Of a stretch of 64,000 bases of DNA, positions 18,173-26,229 are shown in pieces. This DNA is from Rhodanobacter sp. FW104-R8 (GTDB lineage: Bacteria > Pseudomonadota > Gammaproteobacteria > Xanthomonadales > Rhodanobacteraceae), in contig NZ_LVJR01000023.1 in assembly GCF_001617365.1 (NCBI RefSeq), positions 1 through 64,000 of the forward strand, written 5' to 3'. Position 1 is the first letter of the stretch, and every line of letters begins with the position of its first letter. Under the pieces are notes generated by a model. It saw only the letters and a list, made by a program, of their open reading frames with translations, was not told the DNA's origin and did not search any database. The translations under genes were made by a program, and so were the position numbers.

Positions 18173-18391
18173 TCATACGCGTCCTCCAAACGCACGTATC
18201 GCCCGCCACACGGATAGCCCGAACAAGCTGATCAACCCCAGTGCCGCGATGACCCAGTGCGCACTGAAAAAGGCGCCGGCCGTCGTACCCGCCAAGAGCG
18301 CGGCCAGGATCGGGAGGTGACACGGGCACGTCAGCACAGCCAGCCCGGCCCACAGGTAACCCGTGATGGATTTGCGCTCGTGACCGTTCAT
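18173..18391 (-). CDS. merE: MerE mercury transport membrane protein
   Basis: A 72-aa protein with two membrane segments and the hallmark TCPCHLPILAALLAGTTAGAF motif, matching MerE of Tn21/Tn501-type operons almost residue for residue in the core (KSITGYLWAGLAVL). MerE moves Hg(II)/organomercury across the inner membrane. Its ATG overlaps the merD stop as ATGA (18388-18391), the classical merD-merE coupling. Confidence 0.95.
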   Translation of the reverse strand: MNGHERKSITGYLWAGLAVLTCPCHLPILAALLAGTTAGAFFSAHWVIAALGLISLFGLSVWRAIRAFGGRV

Positions 18392-18753
18392 CGCCGTGCC
18401 TCTTCGTGTCGACCAACCTCTGCCCGCAGCGCGCTCAATTGCGCCTCCAACCCCACCAATGCCTGCCGCCGCTCATCGACGATTCCGCCTACCTCTGCCA
18501 GGCACATCACCGTCTTATCGGCATTCGATGCATCCAGCGACCGGCACAGTCGCGTCACGACGTCCAGGCCGACCCCTGCCTCGACCGCGGACCGCACGAA
18601 ACAAAGCCGGTGCAGGGCGTTCGCGTCGAACACGCCATAACCTCCATCGGTGCGCGCGGCCGGATGCAGCAGCCCGCGCACCAGGTAGTCACGCACGATA
18701 TGCACGCTCACGCCGGCGTCTTTAGCCAGCTGTGACACGGTGTAGGCGTTCAT
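18388..18753 (-). CDS. merD: MerD co-regulator of the mer operon
   Basis: A 121-aa MerR-like regulator: MNAYTVSQLAKDAGVSVHIVRDYLVRGLL is the canonical MerD N-terminal helix-turn-helix, followed by GGYGVFDANALHRLCFVRSAVEAGVGL. MerD antagonises MerR activation to switch the operon off after mercury is gone. The start at 18753 matches MerD proteins; an upstream in-frame ATG lies in the merA tail. Only 16 bp separate it from the merA stop. Confidence 0.95.
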   Translation of the reverse strand: MNAYTVSQLAKDAGVSVHIVRDYLVRGLLHPAARTDGGYGVFDANALHRLCFVRSAVEAGVGLDVVTRLCRSLDASNADKTVMCLAEVGGIVDERRQALVGLEAQLSALRAEVGRHEEARR

Positions 18754-18769
18754 CGAACACCCCGTCTCC

Positions 18770-20599
<1,830 letters not shown>

Positions 20600-20701
20600 T
20601 TAGCAGCAATAGGGCACCACGACGATCAACAAAAGCACGATGCCGATGACGATCGCGGCCGTGATGAGGTCGGTTTTCTTGGCACTCAGCCATGCTTTCA
20701 T
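20600..20701 (-). CDS. 33-aa single-pass membrane peptide with terminal Cys pair, between merC and merA
   Basis: A very small reading frame: MKAWLSAKKTDLITAAIVIG, a hydrophobic IVLLLIVVVP stretch, and C-terminal YCC. It is predicted as a single membrane helix with an adjacent cysteine pair at the end, the kind of vicinal thiol used by mercury transporters. A CGGAG lies 9 nt before the ATG at 20701; an ATG three codons earlier is the alternative. It occupies an otherwise unexplained 298-bp gap between merC and merA. It is not MerF, which has two helices and two Cys pairs. Function unknown; a mercury-relay role is an inference. Confidence 0.5.
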   Translation of the reverse strand: MKAWLSAKKTDLITAAIVIGIVLLLIVVVPYCC

Positions 20702-20792
20702 GGGTGTCATCTCCGATAGGGTGATCCAACGAACGCCGGTACTCCACGGGGTTTGATCCCACATCTCCACCCGCGGAAGGTGGGGTGAGTGT

Positions 20793-21200
20793 TCAACAGC
20801 AGGCGTCGTCTCGCTTCGCACCGCGGTGCCCCTTTCCCGGCGGCGATACCAGATCCCAGATGGATACCGCGACCATCAAGACCAGCCCGGGATAGAGCAG
20901 CCACGCCGCCATGCGCAAGGCCCCGATCAGCACCAAGACCGGTCCGATCACGCCAAGGGCCATGCGTAACCACTGCCGATGACGGAAGCCGGCGATCCCG
21001 TTGGCAAGCAAGGCGACCATCGCAAACAGTGGCAGCAAGTAATGGATGAATACGCCCTCGTACTGGCTCAGAAAGCCCAATCCGATCGCGGCGCCCAGGC
21101 TGGCGAGTGCAGGAAAGCAAGCAGCGCATCCCATCGCTGTGACGATGGCCCCGATTACGCCCGCTTTGTCGGCGGTGCGTGTGAGTGGAGTGAGAGACAT
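20793..21200 (-). CDS. merC: MerC inner-membrane mercury transporter
   Basis: A 135-aa membrane protein with four hydrophobic segments. The MerC signature ADKAGVIGAIVTAMGCAACF is present and provides the Hg(II)-binding Cys pair; FLSQYEGVFIHYLLPLFA and a C-terminal Cys pair (DDACC) follow. MerC provides a second uptake route in parallel to MerT. The ATG at 21200 has a GAGG about 8 nt upstream. It sits 19 bp after merP. Confidence 0.94.
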   Translation of the reverse strand: MSLTPLTRTADKAGVIGAIVTAMGCAACFPALASLGAAIGLGFLSQYEGVFIHYLLPLFAMVALLANGIAGFRHRQWLRMALGVIGPVLVLIGALRMAAWLLYPGLVLMVAVSIWDLVSPPGKGHRGAKRDDACC

Positions 21201-21219
21201 GGGAATGACCTCGGGCGCT

Positions 21220-21498
21220 TCAATTCTTAACGGTGGAGGGGTAGCCCGCATCCGTCGTGGCGCTGACGAGTGCCCGGGTGCTGGTCTTGGCATCATCGAA
21301 GGTCACAACGGCTTCCTTCTTGTCGAACAGGATCTCGGTCTTTTCGACACCGGGAACCTGGGACAGCGCTTTCTTGACGGTGATGGGACATGCGGCACAC
21401 GTCATACCGGACACCGACAGGGTGGCGGTCTTCGTAGCCGCCCAGGCAGGCGCGGAAATGGCGGTGGCAAGGACGATGAGAGCGGCAAGTTTCTTCAT
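21220..21498 (-). CDS. merP: MerP periplasmic mercury-binding protein
   Basis: A 92-aa precursor with a signal peptide (MKKLAALIVLATAISAPAWA) and one HMA domain with the metal site SGMTCAACPITVKKAL. MerP captures periplasmic Hg(II) and hands it to MerT. It lies 19 bp downstream of merT in the standard order. Confidence 0.97.
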   Translation of the reverse strand: MKKLAALIVLATAISAPAWAATKTATLSVSGMTCAACPITVKKALSQVPGVEKTEILFDKKEAVVTFDDAKTSTRALVSATTDAGYPSTVKN

Positions 21499-21517
21499 GG
21501 GTGGATCCTCCGACGGG

Positions 21518-21880
21518 TCAGTAAAACAGCGTGGCGAGATAGGGAAAGGTCAGCGCCACGAGCACCAGGGCTGCGACGATCCAGAACAAGACTTTGTAGG
21601 TGGTCCTGACCTGCGGCACAGCGCAGACGTCACCAGGCGCGCACGCCGTAGCAGGCCGGTAGATGCGTCGCCAGGCGAAGACCATCGCGATCAGCGCTGC
21701 ACCGATAAAGTACGGGCGGTACGGCTCAAGCACAGTCAGGTTGCCGATCCAGGCGCCACTGAACCCAAGGGCGACCAAGACCAGGGGACCAAGGCAACAG
21801 GTCGACGCCAGTAGTGCGGTGATACCCCCGGCCAGAAGAGCGCCGGAACCTGTTTTCTTGACGACTTGGGTATTTTTCAT
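21518..21880 (-). CDS. merT: MerT inner-membrane mercury transporter
   Basis: A 120-aa protein with three membrane helices. The first helix carries the Hg-binding pair in LLASTCCLGPLVLVALGFSG, followed by AWIGNLTVLEPYRPYFIG, and the cytoplasmic loop has a second Cys pair (TACAPGDVC). MerT brings Hg(II) to MerA in the cytosol. First gene of the mer structural operon, 36 bp from the promoter's -10 element. Confidence 0.97.
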   Translation of the reverse strand: MKNTQVVKKTGSGALLAGGITALLASTCCLGPLVLVALGFSGAWIGNLTVLEPYRPYFIGAALIAMVFAWRRIYRPATACAPGDVCAVPQVRTTYKVLFWIVAALVLVALTFPYLATLFY

Positions 21881-21916
21881 GGAGGGCTCTGCGTGGATGG
21901 GGGCGACTATGGGAGC

Positions 21917-21947
21917 ACTCTATTCGCGTACTTAGGTACAGAGTCAA
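21917..21947 (-). promoter_or_regulatory. MerR-type promoter/operator P1 driving merTPC-A-D-E
   Basis: On the minus strand: -35 TTGACT (21942-21947), 19-bp spacer (21923-21941) containing the dyad GTACCTAAGTAC, and -10 TAGAGT (21917-21922). The over-long 19-bp spacer with GTAC-N4-GTAC is the hallmark of MerR-activated promoters and matches the layout of the Tn501 mer promoter. Confidence 0.9.
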
Positions 21948-21965
21948 GCGCAAGAATTTTTAGCG

Positions 21966-22715
21966 TCAACCCGCTGCAATCAGTTGGTGCTTCAGCAGAC
22001 TGCGCAGACAAACCGCGAGATCGAATGCTCCGTCGATGGCCCGAGCCGCCGCATACGCGGCCTCCAGATCACGCGTATCGATCAGCGCGGCGATGCAGGC
22101 GAAGCTCGCTGCGTCCAGCACGGTCATCGCCACCTCGCCGCCGTCACGCCACAACACGACCTGTTCGCCGCGACCATCCAGCTGCAGCCGCTCGCCTTCG
22201 GGGGCGGTGGCGTAACGCCAGATCGTCAGCACCGGATGCGTACTGCCCAGCAGGCGCACGCTGGGATGCAACCGCCAGGACAACGATGTCGTGTCATCGA
22301 GCGTGGCCGGAGCCAGTGGCGATGCTTCAGCGGCCAGTGCGGACTGCTGGCGTAGCCACTCCAACTGCGCCACATCAGGCAAATAGGCAAGTGCTGCCGC
22401 TTCGGGCATCGTGGCCAGAAACGCGGCGAAGGCGCCGCCGAACGCCTGCAGGTTGCCGCGCGTCGACGGATGATGCAGGCGATAGCGCGTCGCTGCGGCC
22501 TCGAAGAAGGCCTCGCCGACCAGCGCTTGCACCGCGGGGTACGTGGCGCGCAGCGTTTCGATCTGCGTACTGGCGATGGCGTTGCCGTACACCTGCAACC
22601 GTGCAGCGGGGGCGAGGCCGGCACCGACAACCCACTGCGCGAGGTCACTGCCGCGATCGAGCACGGCGTTGGCGAAACCGCGTTGCAACTCAAGCAATGT
22701 GGGTGCGGTGACCAT
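21966..22715 (-). CDS. bufC: BufC-like DUF2063 (MbnC-type) partner protein
   Basis: A 249-aa protein with an N-terminal DUF2063 domain (LLELQRGFANAVLDRG...RLQVYGNAIASTQIETLRATYPAVQALVG, residues 5-60) and HHPSTRGNLQAFGGAFAAFL. In bufferin and methanobactin-like systems this partner binds the DUF692 enzyme and presents the precursor peptide. It overlaps the end of bufB by 26 bp, so translation is coupled. I start at the ATG at 22715 (MVTAPTLLELQ). The order bufA-bufB-bufC is the canonical bufferin order; the next genes downstream are the mer structural operon. Confidence 0.85.
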   Translation of the reverse strand: MVTAPTLLELQRGFANAVLDRGSDLAQWVVGAGLAPAARLQVYGNAIASTQIETLRATYPAVQALVGEAFFEAAATRYRLHHPSTRGNLQAFGGAFAAFLATMPEAAALAYLPDVAQLEWLRQQSALAAEASPLAPATLDDTTSLSWRLHPSVRLLGSTHPVLTIWRYATAPEGERLQLDGRGEQVVLWRDGGEVAMTVLDAASFACIAALIDTRDLEAAYAAARAIDGAFDLAVCLRSLLKHQLIAAG

Positions 22716-23562
22716 TGAGCAGGGCCTCCGCGCGGCCGGCTTCCGCCAGCAACACCTCAAGTTCGGGGATGTCCTGATCCCACTCAATCAGGGTGGGTAC
22801 GGGGCCGAACAGATCCAGTGCCCCGGCATAAAGCGCCCAGACTTCGGCATCCACCGGCCGGCTGTGGCTGTCGATCAATAGCGGTACCGCGAGATCGGTC
22901 TTGCGAATAAATCCACCCAAGTGGATCTCGCGCACCGCCGCGCGCGGCATCGCACGCAGATAGGCATGCGCGTCGAAGCCGTGATTGACGCTGTTGACGT
23001 AGACATTGTTGACGTCGAGCAACAGGCCGCAGCCACTGCGACGTATCAATTCGGCGACGAACTCCCACTCGCTCATCTCGGCGTGTTGGAACGTGAGATA
23101 GCTGGAAACGTTCTCGACCAGGAACTCGCGGCCCAGCGCGTCCTGCACCTGCTGCACGCGCGTCACTATCAGGTCCAGCGCCTCCCGGGTGAACGGTAGC
23201 GGCAGCAGGTCGTTGAGGTGGATGCCGCCGATCGCGCCCCAGCAAATGTGATCGGAGACCAGCCCCGGTTCGAAGCGTTGCACCAGCGCACACAGCGTCG
23301 CCAGATGCTCGTCGTCGAATGTGTCGGCTGATCCCAGCGAGAGGCCGACACCGTGCAGGCTCAGCGGATAGTCGGCGCGCACATGCTCGATCGCCGCATG
23401 CAGTGCTCCGCCGTCGGCAAACAAATTCTCACTGTGCACCTCGAACCACGCCACGCGCGGACGTTCGCTCAACACCCGCTGCATGTGTGGCGCACGCAGA
23501 CCGATCCCGACTCCAGAAGGAGCCGAGATCGGTGGCGCCGCGAGCGTGCTCGCGTCGTGCAT
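22690..23562 (-). CDS. bufB: BufB-like DUF692 multinuclear iron enzyme (RiPP maturase)
   Basis: A 290-aa TIM-barrel enzyme of the DUF692/MbnB family, which modifies Cys residues in RiPP precursors with a bi- or trinuclear iron centre. Conserved ligand motifs are all visible: FEVHSENL, SLHGVGLSLG, VSDHICWG...HLNDLLPLPFT, VENVSSYLTF, LLLDVNNVYVN, EIHLGGF, DSHSRPVDAEVW and IEWDQDIP. Length equals the family norm. The start (23562) is 11 bp after the bufA stop. In bufferin systems this enzyme converts precursor cysteines into metal-binding heterocycles; the chemistry on this precursor is inferred. Confidence 0.92.
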   Translation of the reverse strand: MHDASTLAAPPISAPSGVGIGLRAPHMQRVLSERPRVAWFEVHSENLFADGGALHAAIEHVRADYPLSLHGVGLSLGSADTFDDEHLATLCALVQRFEPGLVSDHICWGAIGGIHLNDLLPLPFTREALDLIVTRVQQVQDALGREFLVENVSSYLTFQHAEMSEWEFVAELIRRSGCGLLLDVNNVYVNSVNHGFDAHAYLRAMPRAAVREIHLGGFIRKTDLAVPLLIDSHSRPVDAEVWALYAGALDLFGPVPTLIEWDQDIPELEVLLAEAGRAEALLNGHRTHIA

Positions 23563-23573
23563 CGTGGTGTTGC

Positions 23574-23858
23574 TCAGCCCTTCTGTGCCGGTTCGAGTTT
23601 GCCGCCGTCGATCTTCTCGCACAAGCCCTTGGGCACCGCGACGAAAGAGTTTGGATCGCGGGCCTTGGTGTCCTGGCTGGCGCAGGAGTGGCCTGCTGCT
23701 TTGCAGTCGTTCTTCTGCGCAGCGTTGATGCCGTAACACTTCTCCATATGACTCATTGACATCGGTTTGCTCTGCATGCCTGCGGCCGCTGCGACTGTGG
23801 TCAGACCCAACGTGAGTCCTCCCGCCAGAACGGATTTCAGAATCGATGCGGTATTCAT
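23574..23858 (-). CDS. bufA: BufA-type DUF2282 bufferin precursor (ribosomally synthesised metallophore)
   Basis: A 94-aa precursor. Residues 1-26 are a signal peptide (ILKSVLAGGLTLGLTTVAAAA). The core has four conserved cysteines in the DUF2282 pattern: MEKCYGI, KNDCKAAGHSCAS and PKGLCEKIDGGK. GGAGAG lies 6 nt before the ATG at 23858. With the DUF692 and DUF2063 genes directly behind it, this is a complete bufferin cassette: precursor, iron enzyme, partner. Bufferins described elsewhere buffer excess copper in the periplasm. Here the gene follows a MerR-type promoter and lies inside a mercury operon, so Hg(II) capture by the modified peptide is the obvious hypothesis, not a shown fact. Confidence 0.88.
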   Translation of the reverse strand: MNTASILKSVLAGGLTLGLTTVAAAAGMQSKPMSMSHMEKCYGINAAQKNDCKAAGHSCASQDTKARDPNSFVAVPKGLCEKIDGGKLEPAQKG

Positions 23859-23877
23859 TCTCAACTCTCCAGTACGT

Positions 23878-23896
23878 GGCCAGAAACACTCTGGCC
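23878..23896 (-). promoter_or_regulatory. leader hairpin upstream of bufA
   Basis: Perfect 7-bp inverted repeat GGCCAGA / TCTGGCC with a 5-nt loop in the roughly 140-nt untranslated leader between promoter P2 and bufA, ending 19 nt before the start codon. It could stabilise the mRNA or tune translation of the precursor relative to bufB and bufC. Confidence 0.4.
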
Positions 23897-24004
23897 TTCT
23901 TTGAAAATGACAATCGGTAACCCATGCAGAAACTTTCCCGTGTCGACCAGCAGCCATCCTCATCTTCGAACCGCGCGTCCGGTCAATCTCCGCCCATGGC
24001 GCAG

Positions 24005-24035
24005 AGCCTACTGCCGTACTTCGGTACGACATCAA
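24005..24035 (-). promoter_or_regulatory. MerR-type promoter/operator P2 driving bufABC
   Basis: On the minus strand: -35 TTGATG (24030-24035), 19-bp spacer (24011-24029) with dyad GTACCGAAGTAC, and -10 TAGGCT (24005-24010). The spacer length and GTAC-N4-GTAC dyad are the same as in the merT promoter of this window, and the next gene downstream is bufA. Confidence 0.8.
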
Positions 24036-24074
24036 GCGTGGATTGCCAAGACCGCGGGAGCCTTGACCGACGTC

Positions 24075-24296
24075 CTACTGCCCATCGTGGCTCGGCCTGA
24101 GATGGAAGGTCGGATGTGCGCATGCGATTTCCGTGATGATGTCGCTTAGCAGCTGGCGTGCTTCCTGCTCGCAGCCTCCGCAGCCACCCGAGCAGCCGGT
24201 GAGCCACTGCAATGCTTCGAAACTGCGCACCCCGGCCACCACCGCGTGGCGAATGTCCTCCTCGGTCACGCTGTGGCACACGCAAACGTCAGTCAT
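24075..24296 (-). CDS. BFD-type [2Fe-2S] ferredoxin-like protein
   Basis: A 73-aa protein with the bacterioferritin-associated-ferredoxin fold signature: MTDVCVCHSVTEEDIRHAV with CxC near the start and GCSGGCGGCEQEARQLL with the CxxC pair later. Such proteins hold a [2Fe-2S] cluster and shuttle electrons or iron. It lies in the mercury-controlled leftward unit between promoter P3 and promoter P2. A role in supplying electrons or iron to the DUF692 iron enzyme is possible by position only. The ATG at 24296 directly precedes the conserved part. Confidence 0.8.
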   Translation of the reverse strand: MTDVCVCHSVTEEDIRHAVVAGVRSFEALQWLTGCSGGCGGCEQEARQLLSDIITEIACAHPTFHLRPSHDGQ

Positions 24297-24407
24297 GATC
24301 CAACTCGCGTGGCGGAGCCGTCCTGTCGTAGCCTGAGACGCGGCGGATCGCAGATGTCGGTCCTGAAGCACGGAGTCGTACCCACGATCTGACGCGAAGT
24401 CGGCACG

Positions 24408-25001
24408 TCAACCCGCGGCCTCGGGCAGGAGCGCAGCGGGCGTCAACCACGCCTCCAGCTGCGGCAGCGCGTTCGGTCCGAGATGCTGCTGGAATGTGTT
24501 TCGCGCCACCCCGAGTAGCCGGGCAAGTCGAGCTTCGATAGGCAAGGCCTCGTCTGCCACAAGAACCTCTAGCAGCGCACACGCGAGATCGCATTGCAGC
24601 GCGGCCCCATCGGGCAACGGAACGCGTGCTTGCGACAGCCGCTGGACGAGACGGGCGGCCATGGTGTGCGCCTCCTCCTGACTGAGCTGATCGACCGTCT
24701 CGCGCCGGTACCAGTATGAAGGGTTCGGAAATGTGGCAAGCAACGCCGACGCCGTCGTGGCAGCTACCAAAGCAACCTGGCTGTCACCGCCGAGGGCAGC
24801 ACGCAGGAGGCCGACCTGCTGGTCGACCCGAAGCTCACGCAGCCATTTGATCGCGATCACGTCACCGCGATGGTGCAGCCAAACCTCTGCAATATCAGGA
24901 TGAACCTCCAGGCGTGCCAAAACGGGTTTGGCAAGGCACCCGCAACCGATCTGCGGCACCGCCTCGCACACGAGCGGCACCGTGTAGAAGTGAATGAACA
25001 C
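24408..25001 (-). CDS. unknown protein with Cys motif, first gene after MerR promoter P3
   Basis: I do not recognise this family. The protein is about 197 aa, mostly helical, Ala/Leu-rich, with cysteines near the N-terminus (VCEAVPQIGCGCLAKP) and two in the middle (LQCDLACALLEVLVA). The start must lie downstream of promoter P3, whose -10 is at 25031-25036. The GTG at 25001 fits, with GGGAG 6 nt upstream, and gives MFIHFYTVPLVCEAVPQ. In-frame ATGs at 25079 and 25049 lie upstream of or within the promoter. It is not MerB: length is similar but the MerB Cys/Asp catalytic pattern is absent. Its promoter marks it as a mercury-induced gene. Confidence 0.7.
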   Translation of the reverse strand: MFIHFYTVPLVCEAVPQIGCGCLAKPVLARLEVHPDIAEVWLHHRGDVIAIKWLRELRVDQQVGLLRAALGGDSQVALVAATTASALLATFPNPSYWYRRETVDQLSQEEAHTMAARLVQRLSQARVPLPDGAALQCDLACALLEVLVADEALPIEARLARLLGVARNTFQQHLGPNALPQLEAWLTPAALLPEAAG

Positions 25002-25030
25002 GAACGTCTCCCAGGGGGTGAGGTGGGTGT

Positions 25031-25061
25031 ACGCTATGTCCGTAGTCATGTACGGAGTCAA
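25031..25061 (-). promoter_or_regulatory. MerR-type promoter/operator P3 (divergent from merR)
   Basis: On the minus strand: -35 TTGACT (25056-25061), 19-bp spacer (25037-25055) beginning CCGTACATGACTACGGA, -10 TAGCGT (25031-25036). The left half (TTGACTCCGTACATGA) resembles the Tn501 operator closely; the dyad is imperfect on one side (GTAC/CTAC). It lies next to the merR start, as expected for an autoregulated divergent mer operator. Confidence 0.88.
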
Positions 25062-25066
25062 TGGGT

Positions 25067-25474
25067 ATGGGGAAGCCATCGGAACAACTGACCATCGGTG
25101 CGTTTGCCAAAGCCGCGGGGGTCAACCTGGAAACCATCCGGTTTTATCAGCGCAAGGGGCTGCTTCCGGAACCGGACAAACCCTATGGCAGCATCCGCCG
25201 CTATGGTGATACCGATGTCGCTCGTGTGAAATTCATCAAGTCAGCGCAGCGTTTGGGCTTCAGCCTCGACGAAGTCGCACAGTTGCTCGCCCTGGAGGAC
25301 GGCACCCATTGCAGTGAGGCGGCACAATTCGCCGCGCAGCACCTGGCCGACGTGCGGGGACGCCTGAAAGACCTCAAGCGCATGGAAACCGTACTGGCTC
25401 GATTGGTCGCGCAATGTCATTCGCATCGCGGCACCATTACCTGCCCCCTCATCGCCTCCCTGCATGGCCGTTGA
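25067..25474 (+). CDS. merR: MerR mercury-responsive transcriptional regulator
   Basis: A 135-aa regulator. Winged helix-turn-helix [20 protein letters not shown] (residues about 8-27), then [27 protein letters not shown] and a dimerisation helix. The three Hg(II) ligands are present: GTHCSEA, VAQCHSH and TITCPLI, with the 8-residue Cys-x8-Cys spacing of Tn501 MerR. It is therefore mercury-specific rather than a CueR or ZntR. I start at the ATG at 25067 (GGAG 9 nt upstream); an ATG at 25061 overlaps the -35 of P3. It is the only merR in the window and would control P1, P2 and P3. Confidence 0.95.
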   Translation: MGKPSEQLTIGAFAKAAGVNLETIRFYQRKGLLPEPDKPYGSIRRYGDTDVARVKFIKSAQRLGFSLDEVAQLLALEDGTHCSEAAQFAAQHLADVRGRLKDLKRMETVLARLVAQCHSHRGTITCPLIASLHGR

Positions 25475-25551
25475 GACGTCCTGCCGGCGACGCCTGACAG
25501 CCTGGCGCACTCTTTGGTGGATCAGCCGGACATGAAGGCAAGCTGTTCGCC

Positions 25552-25570
25552 GGCTTATCGGCAATGCCCC
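25552..25570 (-). repeat. possible degenerate Tn3-type terminal repeat end
   Basis: Minus strand reads GGGGCATTGCCGATAAG, similar to the GGGGnnnTGCCnGnATAAG outer part of the 15226-15263 repeat with a small gap. As there, a reading frame from the other side stops at its TAA. No mate was found, so the assignment is tentative. Confidence 0.3.
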
Positions 25571-26190
25571 GTCAGCAGCCGCGTGATGCGCGACCGAAAC
25601 TGGTCAGGGGTCAACGTCGTGATCGGTTCGCGCTGCGGCCATACCTTCAGGATGGCGGCTCGGAAATTGGCGGGCGTGCTGCCTTGCTCGGGACCAATGA
25701 TGTAGGTCGGCACCGTGGTGACCGCGTAGTGCGGGTACATCTGCCGCGCGACGTCTTCGAACCGACCATGATCGGTGGCGCCTTCGGCAAACACCAGCAA
25801 AGCCACCCATGCACCGCAGCGGTCGCAACGCACTTCTTCGACGGGGATGGTGCCGCCGGGCAGCGAGTGCTTTGCCGCCAAGGGTGGTGGTGGCGTACTG
25901 CTCGGACCGCGAATGGACTCCAGCGCCGTCACGATCTGGTGCGACAGGGGTTCCAATATCGCGCGCCGCTGGGCAAACATCGCCTCCCGTTCGTCGCCGG
26001 CGATGTCGGTGACCACGCAGGTTTCGCCGGACGCGGTACCTGTGACGCGCAGGCGTCCCAACTCCCCCAGTTCGGCGTGCCGAAAGACGTAGGCGATACC
26101 GTCCGGCAAAGGGTCGCGGTGAAAGGACACATCCGGTGGCAGCTTTAATCCGGCAGCCGCTTCGGCGGGCGATTTGCGTTGGGAGGTCAT
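25555..26190 (-). CDS. unknown protein downstream of tnpA (211 aa)
   Basis: I do not recognise a family. The N-terminal half is rich in charged residues (DVSFHRDPLPDGIAYVFRHA, then LGELGRLRVTG). A CxxC pair lies in VRCDRCGAWVALLVFAEGA, followed by MYPHYAVTTVPTYIIGPEQG and a C-terminal helix. The gene is 39 bp downstream of the Tn3-family transposase stop and in the same direction, so it may belong to that element. Its stop TAA falls inside a transposon-end-like GGGGCATTGCCGATAAG, so the C-terminus could be truncated. Confidence 0.6.
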   Translation of the reverse strand: MTSQRKSPAEAAAGLKLPPDVSFHRDPLPDGIAYVFRHAELGELGRLRVTGTASGETCVVTDIAGDEREAMFAQRRAILEPLSHQIVTALESIRGPSSTPPPPLAAKHSLPGGTIPVEEVRCDRCGAWVALLVFAEGATDHGRFEDVARQMYPHYAVTTVPTYIIGPEQGSTPANFRAAILKVWPQREPITTLTPDQFRSRITRLLTGHCR

Positions 26191-26229
26191 GCGGGATTCC
26201 GTGCGAACGCGTGGCGGCTTCCAACGACG

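Noticed and set aside
24408-25001. Organomercurial lyase MerB
   Set aside because: Length is similar but the catalytic Cys/Cys/Asp pattern of MerB is not present and the sequence does not align with it by eye; broad-spectrum resistance is therefore not claimed.
25552-25570. Firm right terminus of a mer transposon
   Set aside because: The GGGG...GATAAG motif is present but gapped against the good repeat, and no mate was found left of the mer genes; kept only as a low-confidence repeat.
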